From contig CAMOPD010000004.1 of NCBI GenBank assembly GCA_946622085.1, positions 1-33,163 on the forward strand: a stretch of 33,163 nucleotides of DNA, in the 5' to 3' direction. Source of the DNA: an uncultured Prevotellaceae bacterium. Its GTDB lineage: Bacteria > Bacteroidota > Bacteroidia > Bacteroidales > Bacteroidaceae. This document shows positions 25,639 to 33,163 of the stretch, in pieces. Below the pieces are notes generated by a model that was not told the origin of the DNA, searched no databases, and was given only the letters and a program-made list of their open reading frames with translations. Positions within the stretch are counted from its first letter, which is position 1. Each line of letters begins with the position of its first letter. A program made the position numbers and the translations under genes.

Positions 25639-28600
25639 ATGCTTAGAAAGAGTGTTACCCTTGTCTTGCTCTTGTTGGCGCTGGCCGTCCGCAGTGACGG
25701 TCTGCGAGAAGGTGTGGGCGAATTCTACCATCTCGACACCAGCCAGGGGCTGCCCAATGCGCAGGTGAACTGGATCATGGAGGATGCGCGGGGCTATATG
25801 TGGTTTGCCACGGCGTCGGGCCTTTCGCGCTTCGACGGCTTCCGCTTCCGCAACTTCTTTGCATCGGCCGACAACGAGCTGACGCTGCCCGACGACAACG
25901 TGCGCCGGCTGGCAGAAGACGGCGGGCTGCTCTGGGTGGGCACCCACAGCGGGTGGTGCACCTACGATGCGCTGACGGAGACCTTCAACCGCCATCCCGA
26001 CGCCAGGACTGCCGCCGCCATGGCACGCCACATGGAGGTGATGCAACTCACCGACGGGGCGGGCAACACGTGGAAATATGCCGATAAGAAGTGGCTCATC
26101 TACTCGCCTCGGCTGAAGCGCTGGACGGCCGACGTGGTGGAAGTGCTGCGCGGTGCGGGCATACGCGGGGTGACCGACGATGAGGTGGTGGTGCGCGATG
26201 TGAAGAACGACCTGCGCCGGCGGCTCTGGGTGGCCACCGATCATGACGGGCTGCTGCGCATCGACTGGAAGGCCGGCGTGGTGGAGCGCTTTGTGCATCG
26301 GCGCGACGACGACCATTCGCTGCCCGACAACACCATACAGCGGCTCTACGTAGACCGCCGCGGAGCGCTCTGGGTGGGCACGCTGAAAAACGGCGTGGCC
26401 TATTTTGACGACGAGTCGCGCCGATTCACTCTCGTGCCCCTGGGCGATGTGTGCACCATTGCCGAAGACCGTCAGGGGCGTCTCTGGGCTGGCACCAACG
26501 ATGCCGGCATCGTGTGCTATGACCCGCAGACAGGTCATAGCGAGCGCTACGACACGCACCGCACGGGATTGGGCAGCGAAGTGGTGGTGAGCTCGATGTG
26601 CGCCAGCGACGGCTCGCTTTGGTTTGGAACGTTCCAGGGCGGCATGGCCCGTTGGGACGGCAACCGCTGGACCACGTGGCGCAAGAGCACCGACGCGCTG
26701 CTCAGCGACGACGTCTGGGCCCTGGCCGAAGACCGCCAGGGACGCGTGGTGGTGGGCACGCTCAACGCGGGGTTGCAGACCTACGACGCGGCCTCCAACC
26801 GCTGGACGGCCTACAAGGGACTGCCGGGCAACTATGTGGCATCGGTGTGGGTGGACGCCCAGGACCGTGTGCTCATGGGCCATTCGCACTATCTCTCCGT
26901 GCTCGACTTGACGACGGGCAGCACCACCAACTATTCGGGCACCCGCGACGGGCAGCAGTTTGCCAACCCGTCGGTGAACCAGGTGATAGAGGATAGCCGC
27001 GGGCTCGTCTGGATAGCATCGCAGTCGGGCGTCAACATATACGACCCCGCCACGGGGCAGCTGGAACTGCTCAATGCCGACAATGGGCTGTCGGGCAATG
27101 TGGCCTGCTCGTTGGCCGAAGACCTGGATCACCGCGTGTGGGTGGTCACAGCCAACGGACTCTCGGCCGTTTCGCCCGTCAGGAAGGGCGGCCGCTGGGC
27201 TTTCGAGCTGCTCAACTATGATGAGCGCGACGGCCTGCAGCGCCGACAGTTCAACTACCGTTCCATCCTGCTCACCCGCAAGGGCGACCTCGTGGTGGGC
27301 GGCCAAGACGGCATCAATATTGTGAGCAGGGAAGGGGAGAAGGAGATGAGCAGGGGAGATTCTTCATCCATCATTCATCATTCTTCGTATTCCAGGGGCG
27401 ACAGTGCCCGCGTACTTTTCTCTGGTCTCATTCTTTCAGACCATACGCTCTCCGTGGGCGAACGATATGGCGACCGGGTGGTGCTCAAGGGGGCGCTGAA
27501 CGAGATTTCGCGTCTGGACTTGAAGCACAACGAAAACACGTTCACCCTGCTGCTGGCCTCCAGTCAGGTGGCCTGCCCTTCGCGTACACTTTTCCTCTAC
27601 AGGCTGGTGGGCTCCGACGATGAGTGGCACCGCACCAACGGCCAGACGGCCCAGCTGACATTCCACAACCTGACGGCCGGAAAATACCGGCTGCAGGTGC
27701 AGCCGCTCGACCGCAGCGGCCGCCCGATAGGGGCCATGCGCGAACTGACCATCGTGGTGCATCCGCCATTCTATCTCTCGCCGTGGGCATGGCTGCTCTA
27801 TGTCCTGCTGGCCGGAGTGCTGCTGGCCTGGCTCAATCGCTATCTGATGATGCGCCAGCGCCACAGGTTTGAACTCGAGCAGGTGAGGCGCGAAGCCGAG
27901 CGCGACAAAGAACTCAACGCCATGAAGCTGCGTTTCTTCACCAACGTGAGCCACGAGTTCCGCACCCCGCTCTCGCTGGTCATCTCGCCACTGCAGAAAA
28001 TGATGGCCGACGAGACCGACGAAGCCAAGCGCCAACGGCTGTCGCTCGTGCACCGCAATGCCCGCAAACTGCTTGCACTGGTGAACGAACTGCTCGACAT
28101 GCGCCGGCTCGACAGCGGCAAGGAGCAACTGCATCTGTCGACGGGCGACGTAGTGGGCTACGTGAGAAACATCTGTCAGGAATTCGGCATGTTGCAGGAG
28201 CGGCAGGCCGAGCTGACGTTCCACTCCGACGTGGAGAGCCTGCGCATGCAATTCGACGAGGACAAGCTGGGCAAAATCATGAACAATCTGCTTTCCAATG
28301 CCTTTAAGTTCACCCCGGCAGGAGGAAAGGTGAGCGTGGAGATGACCGTCGACAGGCGAGACACCTCTGGCGAGAAGCTGCTCATCTCGGTAGCCGATAC
28401 GGGCATAGGCATCAGCGATGCCGACAAGCCGCACGTCTTCGACCGCTTCTATCAGGCCGACAATCATGTAGACCAGCCCTTCGGCGGCAGCGGCATCGGA
28501 CTGAGCCTGGCCAAAGACTTCGTGGAGATGCACGGCGGCACCATCGGCGTGGCCGACAATCAGGGCGGCGGCACGGTGTTCACCCTGGAGCTGCCCGTGA

Positions 28601-29457
28601 GAAGCGGGGAAGCAGAGAAGGAGGCTGGCCGGGAAGATGCTTCAGCTTTCATTCAACCTTCTTCTTCTTCGCATGACGGGGAGAAACCCTATGAGGCACT
28701 CATCGTGGACGACAGTCAGGATTTCCTCGACTTCATGACCGACGTGCTGAAGGAGCACTACCGCATACGCACGGCTCACAATGGGCGCGAAGCGCTGAAG
28801 CTGATTGCCGAGCGGCAGCCCGACATCATTCTGAGCGACGTGATGATGCCCGAAATGGACGGCAACGAGCTCTGCCGTGCCGTGAAGCAGCATCAGCAGA
28901 CGGCTCATATCCCCTTCGTGATGCTCACCGCCCGCATGGCTCAGGACCACGAGATTGAGGGCATGGAGAATGGAGCCGACGACTATATCACGAAGCCCTT
29001 CAACCTGGATTTGCTCAATCTGCGCATGGCCAACCTGATACGCTGGAGACAGAAGGCCCAGGGCAACGGCAGCGCCGAGGGCGGCCGGAAGATAGACCCC
29101 AAGGTGAAGGAAGTGGAGATTACTTCGCTCGACCGCCAGTTCGTACAGGCTGCCACCGACTATGTGGAACAGCACATGGCCAGCTCCGACATGACCGTGG
29201 AGTCGCTGAGCGAAGCCCTCAACATGTCGCGCGTGCATCTTTATAAACGCATGCTCTCGCTCACGGGCAACACGCCCTCGGAGTTCATACGGCTCATCAG
29301 GCTGCAGCGCGCCGAGCAACTGCTCAGGCAGAGCCAGCTCAGCATAGCCGAAATATCCTATAAGGTGGGATTCAACAACCCACGCTACTTCTCGAAATAT
29401 TTCAAGGAGATGTACGGCATGATGCCCTCGCAATACAAGGAAGCGAAGGGTTGTTAA
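25639..29457 (+). CDS. Hybrid two-component system regulator (HTCS)
   Basis: A one-protein sensor, kinase and regulator, about 1272 aa from ATG 25639 (MLRKSVTLVLLLLALAV, a signal peptide). The periplasmic sensor has repeated beta-propeller motifs (LWVGT, LWFGT, GRLWAGT; about 25-600) and a Y_Y_Y domain. A TM helix (about 712-735) follows. The cytoplasmic part has HisKA with phospho-accepting His772 (NVSHEFRTPLS), HATPase (GIGISDADK, GGSGIGLSLAK), a receiver with Asp1067 (LSDVMMPEMDG) and Lys1119 (TKPF), and an AraC-type HTH (about 1160-1272). HTCSs typically sense an oligosaccharide and activate neighbouring PUL operons. Two Ser/His-rich low-complexity linkers interrupt domain boundaries. Confidence 0.95.
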   Translation: MLRKSVTLVLLLLALAVRSDGLREGVGEFYHLDTSQGLPNAQVNWIMEDARGYMWFATASGLSRFDGFRFRNFFASADNELTLPDDNVRRLAEDGGLLWVGTHSGWCTYDALTETFNRHPDARTAAAMARHMEVMQLTDGAGNTWKYADKKWLIYSPRLKRWTADVVEVLRGAGIRGVTDDEVVVRDVKNDLRRRLWVATDHDGLLRIDWKAGVVERFVHRRDDDHSLPDNTIQRLYVDRRGALWVGTLKNGVAYFDDESRRFTLVPLGDVCTIAEDRQGRLWAGTNDAGIVCYDPQTGHSERYDTHRTGLGSEVVVSSMCASDGSLWFGTFQGGMARWDGNRWTTWRKSTDALLSDDVWALAEDRQGRVVVGTLNAGLQTYDAASNRWTAYKGLPGNYVASVWVDAQDRVLMGHSHYLSVLDLTTGSTTNYSGTRDGQQFANPSVNQVIEDSRGLVWIASQSGVNIYDPATGQLELLNADNGLSGNVACSLAEDLDHRVWVVTANGLSAVSPVRKGGRWAFELLNYDERDGLQRRQFNYRSILLTRKGDLVVGGQDGINIVSREGEKEMSRGDSSSIIHHSSYSRGDSARVLFSGLILSDHTLSVGERYGDRVVLKGALNEISRLDLKHNENTFTLLLASSQVACPSRTLFLYRLVGSDDEWHRTNGQTAQLTFHNLTAGKYRLQVQPLDRSGRPIGAMRELTIVVHPPFYLSPWAWLLYVLLAGVLLAWLNRYLMMRQRHRFELEQVRREAERDKELNAMKLRFFTNVSHEFRTPLSLVISPLQKMMADETDEAKRQRLSLVHRNARKLLALVNELLDMRRLDSGKEQLHLSTGDVVGYVRNICQEFGMLQERQAELTFHSDVESLRMQFDEDKLGKIMNNLLSNAFKFTPAGGKVSVEMTVDRRDTSGEKLLISVADTGIGISDADKPHVFDRFYQADNHVDQPFGGSGIGLSLAKDFVEMHGGTIGVADNQGGGTVFTLELPVRSGEAEKEAGREDASAFIQPSSSSHDGEKPYEALIVDDSQDFLDFMTDVLKEHYRIRTAHNGREALKLIAERQPDIILSDVMMPEMDGNELCRAVKQHQQTAHIPFVMLTARMAQDHEIEGMENGADDYITKPFNLDLLNLRMANLIRWRQKAQGNGSAEGGRKIDPKVKEVEITSLDRQFVQAATDYVEQHMASSDMTVESLSEALNMSRVHLYKRMLSLTGNTPSEFIRLIRLQRAEQLLRQSQLSIAEISYKVGFNNPRYFSKYFKEMYGMMPSQYKEAKGC

Positions 29458-29520
29458 CAAAATGTGCTCCTTTTGTTAACAAACGGAGCATGATGTAATG
29501 AATTTTTATTGCTACCTTTG
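29451..29520 (+). promoter_or_regulatory. GH31 promoter with upstream palindromes
   Basis: TACCTTTG (29513-29520) is a good -7 box without a -33 TTTG. A 26-bp palindrome (29465-29490; arms TGCTCCTTTTGTT / AACAAACGGAGCA, one mismatch) ends where the -33 should be. The central TTGTTAACAA also occurs at 29451-29460, overlapping the HTCS stop codon, 22 nt away. This is a plausible activator site. Confidence 0.55.
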
Positions 29521-29573
29521 TGGCCAATAATACAGGAAACAACTATTAATCAAATAAAACAATATTATTGAGA

Positions 29574-32552
29574 ATGAGAAACGCAAGACTTTTTGTTTCG
29601 GCTGTCCTGCTGGCCTGTGCTTCGCTGGCCAGTGCGGCAGGCTTCGTGAAAAACGGCAATAGCGTGACCATCCATGTGGACGCCCCACAAGAGAATGGAG
29701 CCAAGATGGTCAGGCTGGAAGTGATGAACGACAACATTATCCGCGTGCAGGCCACGTCGGAGGAGGCATTCCCCGCAAAGCAGAGCCTGATGATTGTGGA
29801 GCAGACGGCTCGCCCGCAGTTCTCGGTCACTGAGGACGGCGACAACGTGGTGGTTTCGGCCCGCAAGGTGAAGGCTGTGGTGAACAAGCAGACAGGTGCT
29901 CTGACGTTCTTCGATGCCAACGGCCAGCAGCTGCTCAAGGAGGCCGACGGCGGCAAGCAGTTCTGGCCGTTCACCGTGCCCGAACGCGAGTACGGACTGA
30001 AGGGCGGACAGGCCATCACCGAGGACATGAAGCACGGACTGACGTGGCGGATGGTTTTCGACAGTCCCGACGACGAAGCCTTCTACGGGCTCGGACAGCA
30101 TCAGAGCGAAGAGTTCAATATGAAGGGCAAGAACGAAGACCTCTTCCAGTACAACACGAAGGTGTCCATCCCCTTCGTGCTTTCCAACAAGAATTACGGC
30201 ATTCTCTGGGACAGCTACAGCTATTGCCGCTTTGGCAATCCCAACGACTATCTGCAGCTCAACCGCGCTTTCAAGCTCTACGACCGCAAGGGCAAGGAAG
30301 GCCATCTCACGGGCACCTATGTCGACAAGGACGGCAAGCGGCTGGTGCGCGATGAAGACTCCATCTACTATGAATATGCTTTCCCCGCCACCAGCGAGAT
30401 AGCCGTGAAGACCGACAATGGCGGCATCAAGAACCTGCCGCAGGGCTTCAACTTGCAGGGCGCCAACGTCACCTACGAGGGCTTCATCGAGCCTGAATGC
30501 TGCGGCAAGTGCGCCGGCAAGAAGCAGCTCTATCAGTTCATCCTCTATTATTCGGGCTACGTGAAGGTCTACATCGACGGCCGCGAGGTGGTGCCCGAGC
30601 GCTGGCGCACGGCCTGGAACCCCAATGCCTATAAGTTCGCCACCGAGCTGGCCAAAGGCAAGAAGGCGCAGCTGCGCATTGAGTGGCAGCCCGACGGCGG
30701 CGAGGCCTACTGCGGACTGCGCGTGGCCCAGCCGCGCAGCGCCCAAGAGCGTGGCCAGCTGAGCATCTGGAGCGAGATGGCCCGCGACATGGACTACTAC
30801 TTCATAGCCGGCGACAACCTCGACGGCGTCATCAGCGGCTATCGCACGCTCACCGGCCGTGCTTCGCTCTATCCCAAGTGGGTGCTCGGCTTCTGGCAGA
30901 GCCGCGAGCGCTATAAGTCGTCGGCCGAGATTGAGCAGACGCTGGCTGAATTCCGTCAGCGCCACATCCCCATCGACAACATCGTGCAGGACTGGAACTA
31001 CTGGAAGCTCGACTCATGGGGCGACCACACCTTCGAGGCCAGCCGCTATCCCCATCCGCAGGCCATGCTCGACTCGGTGCATGCCATGCACGGGCGGTTC
31101 ATGATCAGCGTGTGGCCCAAGTTCTACGACACCGTTGACAACTACAAGGAACTCGACAAGAACGGCTGGATGTATCATCAGGCCGTGAAGGACGACATTC
31201 ACGACTGGCTGGGCTTCCGCGGTTCGTTCTATGATGCCTACGATGCCGGAGCGCGCAAGATGTTCTGGCGCCAGATGGACGAGAATCTCTACAGCAAATA
31301 CAACCATGGCATTGATGCCTGGTGGATGGATGCCTCGGAGCCCAACGTGCGCGACTGCACGCCCATGTGGTATCGCAAGGCGCTCAGCGGCCCCACGGCC
31401 CTCGGCACGTCGACCGAATACTTCAATGCCTACTCCACGGTGAATGCCGATGCCATCTACAATGGCCAGCGCTCCGTGTTCAAGGGCAAGGCCAACGAGC
31501 CGCGCGTCTTCCTGCTCACCCGCAGCGGATTTGCCGGCGAGCAGCGATTCTCCACCGCCACCTGGAGCGGCGACATCGGCACCCGTTGGGAAGACATGCG
31601 TGCACAGATGACCGCCGGACTGAACTACTCCCTTTCGGGTATCCCCTTCTGGGGCATGGACCAGGGCGGCTTCTCCGTGGAAAACCGCTACGTGGCTGCT
31701 CAGCAGGAGTTCGACAAGACGGGCGTGGAGAACGAGGACCTGAAGGAATGGCGTGAGCTGCAGACGCGCTGGAACCAGTTCGGAGCCTTCATCCCCCTGT
31801 TCCGCGCTCATGGTCAGTGGCCCTTGCGCGAAATCTGGAACATTGCCCCGCAGGAGCATCCTGCCTATAAGTCGTTTGTCTATTACGACCGCCTGCGCTA
31901 TCGGCTCATGCCCTATCTCTACTCGCTGGCCGGATGGGCCCACTTCCGCGACTACACGCTGATGCGCGCCCTGGTGATGGACTTCAATGGCGACAAGAAT
32001 GTAGAGAACATCGGCAACCAGTGGATGCTCGGCCCGGCGTTGATGGCCTGCCCCGTGGGCTACTATAAGGCCCGCAACCGCTCGGTCTACTTCCCCGAGC
32101 AGTGCGGATGGTACAACCTCTACACCGGCGAGCACGTTGACGGCGGCCAGAGCCTCGTGGTGGATGCCCCCTATGAGCAGATTCCTGTTTTCGTGCGCGA
32201 AGGAGCCATCATCCCCTTCGGACCCGAAATGGAGTGGAGCGACGAGAAGCCTGCCGAGCTCATCAACCTCTATGTATATGCCGGACAGGATGGCCAGTTC
32301 CAGCTCTACGAGGACGAAGGCACCAACTACAACTACGAGAAGGGCAAGTATGCCACCATCGACATCAGCTACAACGACGCCATGCGCACCGTCACCATCG
32401 GTCAGCGCAAGGGTTCCTTCCCGGGCATGCTCAAGCAGCGCCGCTTCAACGTGGTGTTCGTTTCGGCCGACAATGCCCGCGAGCTGAATCTCGACAGTCC
32501 CGAAGGCAAGCTGGTGAAATATAGTGGCAAGGCCGTCACGGTGAAACTTTGA
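29574..32552 (+). CDS. GH31 alpha-glycosidase with PA14-like insert, probable alpha-xylosidase
   Basis: About 992 aa from ATG 29574 (the track's 29568 is an in-frame TTG). The signal peptide is MRNARLFVSAVLLACASLASAA, probably periplasmic. Order: N-terminal beta-sandwich (with FYGLGQHQSEEFNMKG), an inserted PA14-like domain (about 295-390; YVKVYIDGREVVPERW, LRIEWQPDGGEAYCGL), the GH31 barrel with nucleophile Asp586 (WWMDASEP) and acid/base Asp667 (TWSGDIGTRW), and C-terminal beta domains. PA14-containing GH31 enzymes such as Cellvibrio Xyl31A release xylose from xyloglucan oligosaccharides; the specificity here is inferred. A terminator separates it from the GH2 gene. Confidence 0.93.
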   Translation: MRNARLFVSAVLLACASLASAAGFVKNGNSVTIHVDAPQENGAKMVRLEVMNDNIIRVQATSEEAFPAKQSLMIVEQTARPQFSVTEDGDNVVVSARKVKAVVNKQTGALTFFDANGQQLLKEADGGKQFWPFTVPEREYGLKGGQAITEDMKHGLTWRMVFDSPDDEAFYGLGQHQSEEFNMKGKNEDLFQYNTKVSIPFVLSNKNYGILWDSYSYCRFGNPNDYLQLNRAFKLYDRKGKEGHLTGTYVDKDGKRLVRDEDSIYYEYAFPATSEIAVKTDNGGIKNLPQGFNLQGANVTYEGFIEPECCGKCAGKKQLYQFILYYSGYVKVYIDGREVVPERWRTAWNPNAYKFATELAKGKKAQLRIEWQPDGGEAYCGLRVAQPRSAQERGQLSIWSEMARDMDYYFIAGDNLDGVISGYRTLTGRASLYPKWVLGFWQSRERYKSSAEIEQTLAEFRQRHIPIDNIVQDWNYWKLDSWGDHTFEASRYPHPQAMLDSVHAMHGRFMISVWPKFYDTVDNYKELDKNGWMYHQAVKDDIHDWLGFRGSFYDAYDAGARKMFWRQMDENLYSKYNHGIDAWWMDASEPNVRDCTPMWYRKALSGPTALGTSTEYFNAYSTVNADAIYNGQRSVFKGKANEPRVFLLTRSGFAGEQRFSTATWSGDIGTRWEDMRAQMTAGLNYSLSGIPFWGMDQGGFSVENRYVAAQQEFDKTGVENEDLKEWRELQTRWNQFGAFIPLFRAHGQWPLREIWNIAPQEHPAYKSFVYYDRLRYRLMPYLYSLAGWAHFRDYTLMRALVMDFNGDKNVENIGNQWMLGPALMACPVGYYKARNRSVYFPEQCGWYNLYTGEHVDGGQSLVVDAPYEQIPVFVREGAIIPFGPEMEWSDEKPAELINLYVYAGQDGQFQLYEDEGTNYNYEKGKYATIDISYNDAMRTVTIGQRKGSFPGMLKQRRFNVVFVSADNARELNLDSPEGKLVKYSGKAVTVKL

Positions 32553-32580
32553 AACTGTCTATATAATATATAATAAGGTA

Positions 32581-32623
32581 TAGCAGCGGCCTGCAATCAA
32601 GCCGCCGCTATATCTTTTTTTCT
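32581..32623 (+). terminator. Intrinsic terminator between GH31 and GH2
   Basis: Stem TAGCAGCGGC (32581-32590) / GCCGCCGCTA (32601-32610) with one mismatch and a 10-nt loop, followed by TATCTTTTTTT. No TAnnTTTG promoter is visible before the next gene. Confidence 0.85.
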
Positions 32624-32664
32624 TTCCACAAAAGCATCTAAAACCAGAAAATCATAAGCAGAAG

Positions 32665-33163
32665 ATGAGAAGAACCTTATTGTTTTTGTTCGCCTTTGTT
32701 GTCACGCTTTCTGTCTCGGCCCGCGAGCGCAAGTGTTTCGACCAGGGCTGGCAGTTCGTGCTCGACGAGAAGATGACCCTCGAGCAGGCTTCCACTGCCG
32801 AAGGCTGGCGCACCCTCAACCTGCCTCACGACTGGGCCATCGAGGGCGACTTCCACGTGAGCAATCCCAGCGGCGCCGGCGGCGGAGCGTTGCCCGGTGG
32901 GGTGGGGTGGTACAAGAAGTCGTTCGACGTGTCGGCCCGTGACCTGAAGGACGGCCGTTTCTTCATCGAGTTCGACGGCGTGTATATGAACAGCACCGTG
33001 TGGCTCAACGGCCACGAACTGGGCCACCGTCCCTACGGCTACAGCTCGTTTGAATACGAGCTGACACCTTATTTGAATAAAGGCACCAACACGCTGGTAG
33101 TGAAAGTAGACAACAGCGACCAGCCCAACTCGCGCTGGTACAGCGGCTGCGGCATCTATCGCC
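32665..33163 (+). CDS. GH2 family glycosidase, 5' part (probable beta-galactosidase), cut by window end
   Basis: The first 166 residues are present and remain open at the window edge. The signal peptide MRRTLLFLFAFVVTLSVSA is followed by the GH2 sugar-binding (jelly-roll) domain, recognised by NLPHDWAIEGDF, GGVGWYKKSF, VYMNSTVWLNGHELGHRPYG and WYSGCGIYR. The catalytic domain lies outside the window, so activity cannot be confirmed. In xyloglucan loci the GH2 is a beta-galactosidase acting on galactosylated side chains. It is read in the same direction as GH31, 112 nt downstream, after a terminator. Confidence 0.92.
   Translation, partial: MRRTLLFLFAFVVTLSVSARERKCFDQGWQFVLDEKMTLEQASTAEGWRTLNLPHDWAIEGDFHVSNPSGAGGGALPGGVGWYKKSFDVSARDLKDGRFFIEFDGVYMNSTVWLNGHELGHRPYGYSSFEYELTPYLNKGTNTLVVKVDNSDQPNSRWYSGCGIYR

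Overview
The window looks like chromosomal DNA of a Bacteroidales bacterium, most likely Prevotellaceae. The reasons are SusC/SusD pairs, surface lipoproteins with Asp-rich residues after the lipobox Cys, a hybrid two-component system (HTCS), Bacteroidetes-type promoters (-7 TAnnTTTG) and fairly high GC. No database could be queried, so the genus is an inference.

Layout. (1) Positions 1-257 hold part of a palindromic intergenic repeat (family B) and a long hairpin. (2) 258-2291, minus strand: secreted M13 metallopeptidase. (3) 2292-2894: divergent promoters around a 94-bp palindromic element (family A). (4) 2895-10331, plus strand: a tightly packed run of serine O-acetyltransferase, THUMP-type RNA methyltransferase, dipeptidyl peptidase IV, purD, a polytopic membrane protein and a YqaA/DedA-like protein. 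(5) 10360-14190, minus strand: a compact unit of metA (predicted acetyl-CoA specific), then a U32-family protein, then an unusual lipoprotein/multi-TM/zinc-ribbon protein. (6) 14191-15389: about 1.2 kb without a convincing CDS. It holds a second family A element and, on the minus strand, a promoter-plus-terminator pair that looks like a small RNA gene. (7) 15390-16415: a LacI-family regulator with a near-perfect LacI/PurR-type operator on its own -33 box. (8) 16700 to the window end: a polysaccharide utilization locus (PUL) of SusC, SusD, a surface glycan-binding protein, BACON-GH5, terminator, repeat, HTCS, GH31 with a PA14-like insert, and the 5' part of a GH2 gene.

How the PUL should work (inference from known families): the surface GH5 (subfamily 4-like) cuts a beta-glucan backbone, SusD and the glycan-binding protein hold the oligosaccharides and SusC imports them. 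The periplasmic GH31 would remove alpha-xylosyl units and the GH2 a galactosyl (or similar) unit. The HTCS would sense an oligosaccharide and activate the locus. This enzyme set closely resembles the Bacteroides ovatus xyloglucan locus, so xyloglucan is the most likely substrate.

The most unusual material is non-coding: two unrelated families of 21-22 bp-unit palindromic repeats with two copies each, a candidate small RNA beside lacI, an autoregulatory operator, and palindromes placed where PUL activators would bind.
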